A stretch of DNA of 64,000 nt from Desertimonas sp963786985 (lineage in GTDB: Bacteria; Actinomycetota; Acidimicrobiia; Acidimicrobiales; Ilumatobacteraceae): NCBI GenBank assembly GCA_963786985.1, contig CAWBBL010000024.1, positions 73,412 through 137,411 of the forward strand. Direction: 5' to 3'. How positions within the stretch are numbered: the stretch's first letter is position 1; each line of letters opens with the position of its first letter. The position numbers were made by a program, and so were the translations under genes. Under the pieces are notes generated by a model, which was not told where the DNA came from, did no database searches, and was given only the letters and a program-made list of their open reading frames with translations. Positions 36,584 to 45,895 of this stretch are shown piece by piece.

Positions 36584-37450
36584 GTGGAGCTCGGTAGCCG
36601 CATTGGCCTTGGTACCGCACCGCTGGGATCGTTGGTCGGTGGACCGCTGTGGTGGAGTCACCAGGATCGTGACGTGTCAGTGGCGACAGTACGGGCTGCC
36701 TTGGACTCTGGCATCACGTGGATCGATACGGCCCCGTTCTACGGATGGGGGCAGGCCGAAAGCGTCGTCGGTGAGGCGATCCGCGGCCGGCGCGACGACG
36801 TGACGATCCTCACCAAGTGCGGAACTGTGCGTCGCCCCGACGACACGTGGGCGACGGACGGCTCGCCACCAGCGATTCGCGCCGACCTCCTGGCGAGCCT
36901 TCGTCGTCTCGGTGTCGAACACGTCGACGTGCTGCAGTTGCACGATCCAGACCCACGGGTCCCCGTCGAAGTCAGCGTCGAGGCGATCGCCGGGCTGGTG
37001 TCGGCCGGCACCGTCGGGCACGTCGGCCTGTCCAACCATCCGGTCGAACTGCTGCGGCGGGCCAACGACGTCGCACCGATCGCTGTCGTCCAGGATCAGT
37101 GGTCGATCCTGCATCATCCGCCCGAGACCGAAGCTGTGCGCAACTGGTGCGCCGACTCCGATGTTCGCTTCCTCGCTTGGGCGCCGCTCGCCTCCGGGTT
37201 CTTGACCGACGACTTCGACCTCGACGCCACCGATGACCTGGACCTGCGGCGCCGGTTGCCCTGGGCCACGGGGCCGGGGACGACCGAGCTCGAATCGGTA
37301 CGCGCCGAAGCTGCCGCGCTGGGCCGTTCACTACGCGACCACGCACTCACCTGGGCATCGGCGTCGGCCCACCCGATCGTGGGAGCCCGAACTCCCGACG
37401 AAGCACGAAGCCTGGCGGACCTGGTGGGGCCGGGTCGGGGCTGGCGATGA
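36584..37450 (+). CDS. Aldo/keto reductase
   Basis: 288 aa from GTG 36584 (start uncertain, weak ribosome site). TIM-barrel AKR landmarks: IGLGTAPLGSLVGGPLWWS, GITWIDTAPFYGWGQAESVV (catalytic Asp and Tyr), LTKCGTVRRPDDTW with the Lys, VDVLQLHDPDPRVPVEVSVE with His, GTVGHVGLSNHPVELLRRA, and the NADPH-binding end HPIVGARTPDEARSLADLV. It reduces or oxidises carbonyls of sugars or steroids. The family resembles D-threo-aldose/fucose 1-dehydrogenase-type AKRs. Confidence 0.88.
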   Translation: MELGSRIGLGTAPLGSLVGGPLWWSHQDRDVSVATVRAALDSGITWIDTAPFYGWGQAESVVGEAIRGRRDDVTILTKCGTVRRPDDTWATDGSPPAIRADLLASLRRLGVEHVDVLQLHDPDPRVPVEVSVEAIAGLVSAGTVGHVGLSNHPVELLRRANDVAPIAVVQDQWSILHHPPETEAVRNWCADSDVRFLAWAPLASGFLTDDFDLDATDDLDLRRRLPWATGPGTTELESVRAEAAALGRSLRDHALTWASASAHPIVGARTPDEARSLADLVGPGRGWR

Positions 37451-37587
37451 AGTCCTCGGGCAACACCGTCAATTCGATCTGGTCGCCGCTGGCGGTGATG
37501 CCGGGCCGATATCAGCCCAGCCATCCGCCGCAGCCGAGCACTTGGACGAGACCGCGCCGGCCGTCTCACGGTGTCTGAGCCCTGTCG

Positions 37588-37926
37588 CTACGCCTCGGGG
37601 TCGGGCATGATCTCCCGCACCTCTTGGGCGCACCGGCAGGCGACGGCGATCTTCGCCGCCCATTGGAGCGCCTCCTGCCGGGAGGGCACGTCGAGGATCG
37701 AGAAGCCGCCGACCACGGCTTTGGTCTCCGGGAACGGACCGTCGCTGACCGACCCGTCGGGGGCGACGACGCTCGCTTGCTGACGCTCGACACCCCCGCC
37801 GAAGACCCACACCCCGGCCTCCTTCGCCGCTCGGACCACCTCGTGCGAAGCCTCGGCGACCTCGGGCAAGTCCTCCTCCGGGAAGGTCATCGCTCCGTCG
37901 TCGAACGAGATCAGGTATCGCGCCAT
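37588..37926 (-). CDS. YciI-family (DGPF domain) protein
   Basis: 112 aa from ATG 37926 (minus), with GTGAGGAG seven bases upstream. ARYLISFDDGAMTFPEEDLP, GVWVFGGGVERQQASVVAP, then SDGPFPETKAVVGGFSILDV, the DGPF signature, and QEALQWAAKIAVACRCAQEV. Ferredoxin-like dimer fold; in actinobacteria such genes often sit beside ECF sigma factors, but none is here. Function not established. Confidence 0.88.
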   Translation of the reverse strand: MARYLISFDDGAMTFPEEDLPEVAEASHEVVRAAKEAGVWVFGGGVERQQASVVAPDGSVSDGPFPETKAVVGGFSILDVPSRQEALQWAAKIAVACRCAQEVREIMPDPEA

Positions 37927-38337
37927 GTCATCGCTCCTCACTCCCGCGACCTGTATGGCCGCCTCAATTCGTTGGCACGCATCGCGCCGCGACCAACACA
38001 ACTGTTGTCCTCTTCCGACGTCGCCGCCATCCGGAACTCATCTCCCGGACCCTTCGGCCAGCGGCGGGATCGGCGACGCTCGACGATGTCAGCCATGAAC
38101 CCGAGAGGCGTCTTCGCAGCCGCACCGGCGTGTTCCGCGCTGCCGGCGTCAAGTCGAACTCATCGCCGGTGCTCGCTCGATTGCACAGCGCTCCAATCGG
38201 CGGTTCCTCGTCGCCGTGACGGACGCGATCGACCAAGGGGGCGATTCGGAAGTGCGTCACGACCGCCGATGTGCCTCATCGGCTCACAGCCGATTGAGCG
38301 GGCGAGCTTCGAGCAGGACCAGGTGGCGTTCTCGTCG
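37927..38337. other. Intergenic, no gene seen
   Basis: 411 bases between the YciI start and the end of the WD40 gene. No supported ORF or hairpin with a T-run was found. Confidence 0.4.
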
Positions 38338-41300
38338 TTACGGGCAGGTTGCCCGGTAGGGGACGTCGCCGAAGAACCGCTGCCACTCCTGCTCGTCGAG
38401 GCGACGACCCACGACCGCGCAGGTGTGTTCGACCATCGCGTCGGTGCCGAAGTCCCACCGGTAGGTCTGTCCCGTTCCGTCGACGATCAATACCTCGCTC
38501 GTCTCGCCGACGAACGTCGCCGACACGCCGCGGTCGGACGTCGGGGTCGGAACGGCGTCGAGCAGCTCACCGTTGACGGCGTTCCACACCGCGACCACGC
38601 CGTCGGCGCCGGACGTCATCAACCACGTGCCACCCGCGTCGAACGAGAGCGACATCACCTCGGCCGAATGCCCGGCAACCGGTGCGTTGCGCAGGTCGCC
38701 GTTGCGAACGTCGACGAACGCGACGCGGCCGTCACGACTGGCGACGGCGAGATGGTCGCCGTCGGGGGCGAACGCGCCGGCGACGACGTCGAGCCCGCCC
38801 CCGTCGACATCTCGGATCGTGCCCGTCGCGAGATCGACGAGCCGGACTTCGCCCCGGGTCGTGAACACGGCCGCGGTGGCCGCGTCGGCACTGAGCGCGC
38901 CACCGCGGAGCTCGGCATCGACGAGGAGTGGGTCGCGCACCACGTCGAGCGTGGCTGCGTCGAGCAGGGTCACGGCGCCGCGTCGTTCCACGATGATGAC
39001 GCGGGCGCCGTCGGCGGAAAACCCGAGTGCGCTGACGGCACCACTGGCGACCCGGGAGGCGGCAGATTGGAGACCGCTGGACGCGTCCCATGAACTGATC
39101 ACGCCGTCTGTGCCCACGGTGACGAACTCTCCCGTCGGTCGCCAGGCTGCGGCCGTGAACGTGGTGCGTGCCAGTTCGCTGGGTCGCCCTTCGCCGGTGG
39201 CGAGGTCGAAAAGCTGGTGCGGCGTGCCCGACTCCGCGATCAGCGCCGCCGTCGTGCCGTCCGGAGCGAGCAGCAGCCGGCCCGGGCGGTCACCAGCCAC
39301 GACCGGCGTGCCGCGGCGCGCCAGCGAACGTGAGAGCCCGTGCAGGTCCCAGGCGACGAGTAGCGAGTCGTCGTCGGCGCTGTAGAGCACGGAGTCGTCG
39401 GGGTTGAACGCCAGCGCGTGGATCTCACCGGTGTGAACGTCGAGGTCGTCGATGCGGTCGCCCGTCGCCACGCTCGAGAGCCGAATCGTCCCGTCCGCCG
39501 ACGCCGACGCGACGGTCCGGCCGTCGTGCGAACATCGCGCCGCGTCGACCGGGGAGGTCGCGTCGATCCGCCGGTGTATGTCGAGTGTGGGCGTCGTGAG
39601 CGTCAGCAGTTCGTCGTCGAGGGGAACGACCAACCGGTTGCTGCTGGAGCCGCAGAGCAAGAGCGCGCGGCCGGCGATCGCCGTCCCGCCGATCTGCGCT
39701 CCCGATGCGACGTCGACGCTGACGATGGCATCCGGGCTCGTCGTCATGACGTAGAACACGGAACCGTCCGGGCTCAGCGCGATGCCCCGCACATCACCGG
39801 GAGGAGCGATCGTGCGCATCGGTGCCTCGCGCGAACCCAGGTCCCAGACGCCGACTCGCGATCGCCCGTCGAGCTGGAAGCCCACGGCCACGTACCGTCC
39901 GTCGGCGCTGGACGCCGACACCCCTGTCCGTTGCGCCGTCGGTGGTAGCTCGACGTCTGGCGCGGAGGGCAGGGACCCGGCGTCAACAGTGGTCGGCTGC
40001 AACCGCGCGGCGTCGTACGCCCTGGCACCGTCGGATCCACCGACGAGGACCGTCGCGCCGTCGGGGCTGACGTCGAGCGACGTGATCGAGGCCCCGTCGG
40101 TGCGGGCCACCCGGTCGAGCCGACCCGCCCGTGCCAGCACCGAGACGAGGCCCGCGCGTGTGTCAGGGGACTCGTCGAGCCGCACCGCGTCGGCGGCCAG
40201 CAACATCGCCACGTCGATGTCCGGAACGACGAGAGCCTGTGCCGCAACGCGCCGGGCCTCGGCGGCGGCGGCCCCTTGCTCGGCGCGCGCCGATGCGTCG
40301 TCGGCCCGCCGCGCCTGGGCGACGGCCAACGCCCCGACCACGAGCGCGACCGCCAGCGAGGCGGCCACGAGCGTCAGCAACTTGCGGAGTCGCCGGCTCA
40401 CCCGGATCTGTTCCTCGATACGCACCTGCGCCGCCCGCTGCTCGCGCTCCGCGGTGCGCAATCCGGTCTCGAGGAAGTCGTGCTCGGCGGCCGTCAGCGC
40501 TGGCTGAACGCGGTCCCGCCACTCGCGGGCCCGTTCGAGCCGAGCACCGCGATACAGCTCGCTGTCGGGGCGACCCGACTGCTCCCAGCCGTCGGCGGTC
40601 GCGGCGAGGTGGCCGCGGATCCGTTGCCCCTCCACGTCGTCGTCGAGCCACTCGCGCAGTCGCGGCCAGGCCCGCGCCAGTGCCTCGTGGGCGATCTCGA
40701 CGAAACCGTCGTCCCCGGTGACCAATCGCGAGTCGATCAAGCGCTCCAACAGCCGGTCGCGGCCCTGATCGCCGGCGGCGAGTCGCCGCGGCAGCCGAAC
40801 CCGCGTCGGCTCCCCGTCGCCGCCATGGGCCACAAGCCGCAACATCAGGTCGCGAAGCAGCGTCCGCCCGCCGTCGTCGAGCTCGAGGTACAGCTGCTCG
40901 GCCGACTGCGCGACTGCGCCGCGGACCCCACCCGTGGCGCGGTAGCCGGCCACGGTGAGCGTGCGTCCCTCTCGTCGCTCCCAGGTCACCCGCAGGGCGT
41001 GGGACAACAGCGGCAAGGCTCCGGGCTGGCCGGCGACGTCGCCGATCAGCAGCTCGACGAGGCCCGGCTCGAGCAGCAGGCCGGCGTGGCTCGCCGGCCC
41101 TTCGATCATCTCGCGTAGGTCCGCCTCTCCGGGGCTTGTGACCAGGACGAGACTGCGTTCGACCAGTCGGGCGAAGTCCTCGTGCTCCGTCAGGGCGGCG
41201 AGGTGGTCAGCGCGCAGCACGACGACGAGCTGCCGCTCGCCCGTGAGCTCGACGAGCACGTCGAGCGCCCGTGTGCGGTCGGCGACGTCGGCGTGCAGGG

Positions 41301-42365
41301 TGGCGATCTCCTCGCACTGGTCGACCACGACGACATCGGCGCCGGCCCGGCCCGCCGCCGACAGTGCGTCCTCGGCGTCGTGACCAGGTGTCAGGACCTC
41401 GACGCGACGTCCCGCCCGCTGCAGCGCGGCGCAGACCCCAGCGCGCACGAGCGACGACTTGCCGCTGCCGGATGGCCCGACGACGACGGCGACGCCGCAG
41501 CGCCCGCAGCGCCGAGTTGGTCGAGGCAACGGGCGAGGTCCGCGGCGCGCCCGAAGTAGCTTTCGGCGTCGTCGACGTCGTAGGGAACCAGGCCGAGGTA
41601 CGGGCAGGCCGCGGCGACCGCGACAGGAACGATGCTCGAGAGCGACGGGTCCTGGCGCAGGACCGCCATCTCGAGCTCGCGGAGCTCGGGGCCGAGGTCG
41701 AGCCCGACCTCGTCGGCGAGGGTGCGCCGCGCCTGGTGGATCGTCCGCAGGGCCTCGGCCTGCCGTCCCGACCGGTACTCGGCGAGCGCGAGCAGTGCCC
41801 AGCGACGTTCGCGCAGTGGCTCCTCGGCGACCAGCCCACGAAGCTCGGCGAGGAACTCGAGGTGATGTCCCGCCTCGAGCGCCGCGTCGACACGCAGTTC
41901 CTCGGCCTCGCGGCGCGTTCGGTCGAGCCGGACGGCCGCGGCCCGGCCCGGCTCCCAGTGTTCGAGGTCGACGAACGCCCGCCCACGCCAGAGCTCGAGG
42001 GCCCTGGCGAGCAGGTAGCTGGCCCGCTCCGGCTCGCCGAGAGCGAGTTGCAGGCGCGCCTTGTCGAGCAGATCCTGGAACCGCTGGGCATCGATGTCAC
42101 CCGGCGGCACCTGGAGTCGATAGCCGTAGCTGGTCGTCTCGATCGCCTCGCGGCCGAGCGCCTTGCGCAATCGGACGATGGCACCCTGCACGACCTTCAC
42201 CGCTGATGGCGGGACGGTCGCGCCCCAGAGCGCGTCGGCGAGCTGCGCCGCGTCGACGACCTCGCCGGCCCGGGCCGCCAGTGCGGCCAGCACGACGCGG
42301 TCGCGTGCCGGCAGCGACACGTCGCGGTCGTCGATCACGAGCGGTCCCAGGACGCCGATCCCCAC
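38338..42365 (-). CDS. BTAD - nSTAND1 NTPase - TM - WD40 giant regulator (one frame break)
   Basis: GTG 42365 (minus): IGVLGPLVIDDRDVSLPARD winged helix, then BTAD (DAQRFQDLLDKARLQLALGE, ELWRGRAFVDLEHWEPGRAA, RTLADEVGLDLGPELRELE), linker CPYLGLVPYDVDDAESYFGR. At ~41490 one base shifts to the STAND module: P-loop VVVGPSGSGKSSLVRAG, Walker B DVVVVDQCEEIATL, LVVVLRADHLAALTEHEDFA and LREMIEGPASHAGLLLEPG. A transmembrane-like helix (LLTLVAASLAVALVVGALAV) precedes a beta-propeller of WD40 repeats (ITSLDVSPDGATVLVGGSDG, IHALAFNPDDSVLYSADDDS, EVMSLSFDAGGTWLMTSGAD). Restored ~1342 aa. DNA-binding, sensing and membrane parts in one chain suggest a surface-linked transcription switch. It is divergent from the secreted pair at 42505-43795. 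Confidence 0.9.
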
Positions 42366-42404
42366 GAGCGAAGTGTGCAGGCGCGCAGGCCGCCGTCAAA
42401 CGTC

Positions 42405-42445
42405 TGATACCGGGTTGATACCGTCGTTCGACCAGGCTGATACCG
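42405..42445 (+). promoter_or_regulatory. Candidate SARP operator: TGATACC repeats at 11 and 22 bp
   Basis: TGATACCG occurs without mismatch at 42405, 42416 and 42438; a degenerate TTCGACC fills the 42427 slot, so four units stand on an exact 11-bp grid. It lies in the 139-bp gap between the GTG of the BTAD-STAND gene (42365) and ATG 42505. Direct heptamers spaced by 11 or 22 bases are the known SARP site architecture. It may control both directions. Role inferred. Confidence 0.65.
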
Positions 42446-42504
42446 AAGGATGGGACGACGTGGTCAGCGAGCCGCTCGGGCTCGCATCACGACAGGAGTT
42501 TCAC

Positions 42505-43157
42505 ATGCATCTTCTCGCACTCACCGCCGGCGCCGCGCTGGCAGTCGATCGCCCCCGCCACGGCGCCGCCGGGGGAACCACCCGTCGGCGCGGTCCCTGC
42601 GGGCACCTACACGCTCGAGGACTCGTTGGCCGGCGCCCCCTTCACCGTGACGTTGACGGTGCCGGAGGGCTGGACCTACGACTCGCAGTTCAGCGCCCTT
42701 TGGGGGTTCGGCGAGACCGCGTACATCATTCCGATTTGGATGGAGTTGAACAACAACGTTCCGGTCGACAACTGCGCCTGGAAGGAGAGCGACGTGATCA
42801 CGGTCGCGACGGCCGCCGAGCTGGCGGCGGCGATGGCCCAGCAGCGCGGCTCGTTGGTCAGCGCTCCCGAACCGCTGCAGATCGGTCCGTACAGCGGGGT
42901 GGTGTTCACCGCCGCGCCGGATCCCCGCGACCGACTGCGACGACGGCCACCAGATGGTCTTCATGGACAGCACCCCGGATGGCTGGTGGTACCACGGTGA
43001 CGGGATCCACGACGTCAAGACGTTCCTGGCCCTCGACTTCGATTCGGGGCTGGGCGTCATCGAGGTCGGCACCTACGCACCGCTGTTGCCGGAGGATCAA
43101 CGCGAGCTGCTCGCCATCATCGACTCGATCGAGTCGTGGAGAACCCGTAGGCCGTGA
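42505..43157 (+). pseudogene. Secreted protein, first of a tandem paralogous pair (two frame breaks)
   Basis: ATG 42505 has AGGAG six bases upstream and a short signal (MHLLALTAGAALAV). A shift at ~42548 leads to IAPATAPPGEPPVGAVPAG and the domain TYTLEDSLAGAPFTVTLTVP, EGWTYDSQFSALWGFGETA, VDNCAWKESDVITVATAAEL. At ~42922 a surplus C moves the frame; removing it gives ATDCDDGHQMVFMDSTPDG and LLPEDQRELLAIIDSIESW. Restored ~216 aa with a conserved Cys pair. The same layout follows in 43157. Downstream of the TGATACC array, so probably a target of the BTAD-STAND regulator. Function unknown. Confidence 0.7.
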
Positions 43158-43795
43158 TGCCTCGCCGGGTCGCATCTGTCGCGCTCGTCGCCGCACTGGC
43201 CGCGGCGACGAGCGCGCCCGACTCGGACGACCCGCCGCTCCACGACGACACGCCGGAGGTGGCGGCCGGGACGTACCTGGTCGACACCGAATGGTTCGGC
43301 GCACCGTTCCTGATCACGGTGCCCGACGGATGGACCGCCGACACCGACTTCGTGACCTGGGGGCCGCACTCGTCGTATGTCGCGTGGTGGACCCCGACGG
43401 CGGTGCCACTGGACAGCTGTAGCTGGAATTTCGAGCCAATGACCCCGGTGGCCACGGCCGCCGAGCTCGCAGACGCGATGGCGGAGCAGGAGCGATCGCT
43501 CATCGGCCCGCCGCAACCACTCACGGTCGGCGACGCGACCGGCGTCCAGTTCACCGTGGCGGCCAACCCGTTCCAGGGCGTCGATTGCGACACCGGGCGC
43601 CAGGTGATCTGGCAGAACGCGACCGAAGTTGACCAGCGCTGGTTCAACGGCGCCCACGACACCTTCACGGTGTGGGCGCTCGACCTCCCGGTGGGGCTCC
43701 GGGCATTCACGATCGGGTCGGCCGCCCCGCTGCTCCCCGACGAGCATCGCGAGCTGCTCGACGTCGCCGAGTCGATCGAATTCGTCGACGGTTGA
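43157..43795 (+). CDS. Secreted protein, second of the tandem pair
   Basis: 212 aa from ATG 43157 (or GTG 43154), overlapping the previous stop, so co-translated. Weak signal RRVASVALVAALAAATSAPD. The domain is AAGTYLVDTEWFGAPFLITV, PDGWTADTDFVTWGPHSSYV, DSCSWNFEPMTPVATAAELA, GVQFTVAANPFQGVDCDTGR and LLPDEHRELLDVAESIEFVD. It aligns throughout with the product of 42505 and, more loosely, with the C-terminal part of the 13605 gene. Two cysteines probably pair. Intact. Unknown secreted beta-sandwich family. Confidence 0.78.
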   Translation: MPRRVASVALVAALAAATSAPDSDDPPLHDDTPEVAAGTYLVDTEWFGAPFLITVPDGWTADTDFVTWGPHSSYVAWWTPTAVPLDSCSWNFEPMTPVATAAELADAMAEQERSLIGPPQPLTVGDATGVQFTVAANPFQGVDCDTGRQVIWQNATEVDQRWFNGAHDTFTVWALDLPVGLRAFTIGSAAPLLPDEHRELLDVAESIEFVDG

Positions 43796-44114
43796 GGTCC
43801 GTCCTGGGTCGCCGCAATGGCTGGACCCAAACGCGCTGCCATCTCAATACTCACTGGCATGTCAGTCCCGGTGAGGTCTGTCAAGTCGACGTCCATCCGG
43901 TTTGAGGTGGCAGAGACGGGGGCCGTTGCAACGCGGAACTGTCTGCTCGTTGCTCCGCGAGGTCGGGGCTCGCGGGCGGTGCCGCAGCGTCGGGCTGCTC
44001 TGTGTGGCCTCAGTCGCGTCGGTAACGGCTGGGTAACGGCGGATCGTTACAACGCAGGGGTGGCGAACAGAGATCGAACCTAGTGGTGGCGATCCAACAT
44101 GAGGAGAACACGGA
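43796..44114. other. Intergenic region holding the 44021 repeat
   Basis: 319 bases, no gene. Contains the GGTAACGGC repeat pair and a -10-like TACAAC, then GAGGAG 12 bases before ATG 44115. Confidence 0.5.
44021..44053 (+). promoter_or_regulatory. Candidate SARP-type operator and -10 before 44115
   Basis: GGTAACGGC at 44021 and again at 44032: a perfect 9-base direct repeat with an 11-bp step. Seven bases after it comes TACAAC (44048-44053), close to the spacing seen between SARP repeats and -10 boxes. The unit CGGTAAC resembles CGGTATCA, the complement of the TGATACCG unit at 42405, so the same regulator may bind both. Inference. Confidence 0.5.
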
Positions 44115-45416
44115 ATGAAATCGATCCCTGACGTTCAGGTGGAGACCCGGCCGACGACTGGCAGCAGCAGCGGCGGCGGAGGCGGTGCGTCCAAGGTGTG
44201 GACCATCACGGGGCAAGTGCGCGTGCGCGAGAGCGAGATCGACGGCGACTTGCACGACCGGCCGCTGAAGGGCATCGAGGTCAAGGTGTCGGCGTCGGAC
44301 ATCGGCGCAGACGGACCGTGGACGGAATGGGGGACGGTGCGGACCGACGCCGACGGCGACTTCGCCGTCTCCGAGACGAACAACGGCAGGTCCCGGTTCT
44401 TCCGTGTCCAGGCCCGCCTGTACGGCGCCGACCTGGTCGTCGAGGACGGCACAATCGCCGACCTCGGGGCGCTCGACCTAGCCGACAGGAACTGGCGCAC
44501 GATCTGGAAGTCAGAAACTCAGCGCGAAGGCCCGGCGGTCTCCGTCGGCACCCGGGTGTTCGCGTCGGGTCAGTCGCTCGACCTCGGCGATCCGATCTTC
44601 CGCCGCCAGGCACTGATCTGGTACGTGCTGCGTGCAACCATCGACCGCCTCAAAGTCGAGGATCCGTGGTTCGCGATCGGCATCCAGACCAAGGCGCTCT
44701 ACCCGTCCAACCCGTTCCTGCACACGTCCTTCAACGGCGACGGCAGGCTGTACCTGCACGAGGAGCCAGACGATGCCTGGTATCCCGCCTTTGTGCTGGC
44801 GCGGTTCATGCTGATGTGGCATGAGACCCACACCGAGGGGTTGTACGAGACCACGACCCGTCCCTTCGCCCAAGGATTCTCGCTGTTCGCGTCCAACGCC
44901 ATGATGCACGAGCTGTGGGCGGTCCGTCTCGAGCGACCGCTCAATCGCCGAGCCGTCGCCACCGAGCTTGCGATGAGCACGCTCGACGAGATCGAGGACT
45001 CCGAGTCCGGTGTGCAGAACGCTTTGCGCCTGCTTCGCTGCGGTGAGCGCGAAGGTTGGTGGAGCCACCTGTTCGGCACCGCCCAGTCGTACCCCGACAA
45101 TCGACCCGACGACAACGGCAACGGCTCCCCCGACTACCCCGACGAGGTCGGCGTGAAGCACCGGCTCGACAAGCGTCAGTTGCCGGACGAGCCGCACAGT
45201 CTGTCGTTGTGGGACATCCTGCGCACCTACCGGGCCAATCCAGCCAAGGGCTTTGACACCGACCTGAACGTTGACGACGAGTCATACAGCGTGCTGGCGT
45301 TCATCGATCGAGTCGTCGACATCCACGAGATCGACGACACGACGCGCCAGGTGCTCAGGCAGTGCCTCGACCCGCTGGGCACCAGCGAACCCTACGAGAG
45401 CCTGCCCAAACTCTGA
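44115..45416 (+). CDS. Transthyretin-like-domain protein of unknown function, 433 aa
   Basis: ATG 44115 follows GAGGAGAACACGGA. After a short Ser/Gly linker (TTGSSSGGGGGASKVWTITG) comes a CarboxypepD_reg/transthyretin-like beta domain (residues ~30-110: GQVRVRESEIDGDLHDRPLK, VRTDADGDFAVSETNNGRSR). The C-terminal ~300 residues are helical: FRRQALIWYVLRATIDRLKV, VLARFMLMWHETHTEGLYET, GFSLFASNAMMHELWAVRLE, and a Pro/Asn/Asp-rich insert. WHETH and MMHELW place His/Glu pairs that might bind metal, but no HEXXH motif exists. No signal peptide. A 109-bp piece encoding PDEPHSLSLWDILRTYRANP has a copy at 55369. Confidence 0.7.
   Translation: MKSIPDVQVETRPTTGSSSGGGGGASKVWTITGQVRVRESEIDGDLHDRPLKGIEVKVSASDIGADGPWTEWGTVRTDADGDFAVSETNNGRSRFFRVQARLYGADLVVEDGTIADLGALDLADRNWRTIWKSETQREGPAVSVGTRVFASGQSLDLGDPIFRRQALIWYVLRATIDRLKVEDPWFAIGIQTKALYPSNPFLHTSFNGDGRLYLHEEPDDAWYPAFVLARFMLMWHETHTEGLYETTTRPFAQGFSLFASNAMMHELWAVRLERPLNRRAVATELAMSTLDEIEDSESGVQNALRLLRCGEREGWWSHLFGTAQSYPDNRPDDNGNGSPDYPDEVGVKHRLDKRQLPDEPHSLSLWDILRTYRANPAKGFDTDLNVDDESYSVLAFIDRVVDIHEIDDTTRQVLRQCLDPLGTSEPYESLPKL
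45177..45285 (+). repeat. Duplicated coding segment, parent copy (partner 55369-55477)
   Basis: 109 bases near the 3' end of the 44115 gene recur at 55369-55477, same strand and same length, with about a dozen mismatches, many of them synonymous. Confidence 0.88.
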
Positions 45417-45474
45417 CACCGGGCGGTCGACCCGATCGTCGAGGCGGCTTCCCAGGTTCCACCGCACGGTGCTC

Positions 45475-45892
45475 ATGCGCGACGACCCCGAGCCGCGGCG
45501 CCGCCAGCGCCGAGGGCGTGCGATCGCCGTCTACCGCAGCCTCGAAGCGGCCGGGTTCGCCGAGCGGCCTCCGCGATGCTGAAGAGCGCTGTGCGCGGCG
45601 TGCGCGTTGGCTCGCTCGTCGAGGGAGAAGACGAACGCGGCGCGCTGCGATTCTCGTCGTCTTGGCGTCACTCGGTGCAAGCAGGCAGGAGGAGATCGAA
45701 GACTTGGACCTGACTGCATTGTCGAGGTGGTGGTCAACGGGTGCCGACTGCAAGACACTGCGGCGGCATTCCGCCGGCGGAGTTCTTCGCAGCGTTCTAC
45801 GCTGCCCTACAGCCCGGCAAGGATCGGGACGCCAGCCGAGAACCCATCGGGACTCGGGATTCAGTATCGGTCTACAAGCCAGGAAAGGCTGA
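45475..45892 (+). other. Probable decayed gene, unrecognised
   Basis: Protein-like pieces appear in changing frames: RRGRAIAVYRSLEAAGFAER, then TRRAAILVVLASLGASRQEE, then GGIPPAEFFAAFYAALQPGK and KDRDASREPIGTRDSVSVYK. Order and strand agree with one broken gene ahead of the MFS exporter, but no family is recognised. Confidence 0.3.
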
Positions 45893-45895
45893 TCT

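Noticed and set aside
37114..37569. Minus-strand ORF near the aldo/keto reductase end
   Set aside because: Antisense shadow with Arg/Ser-rich composition and no ribosome site.
44141..44200. Possible programmed feature in the Ser/Gly repeat of gene 44115
   Set aside because: The AGCAGCAGCGGCGGCGGAGGC run simply encodes a flexible Ser/Gly linker; no slippery site or alternative frame is supported.
44800..44930. Zinc metalloprotease motif in gene 44115
   Set aside because: WHETH and MMHELW look suggestive but neither is HEXXH, and no distal ligand pattern is visible.
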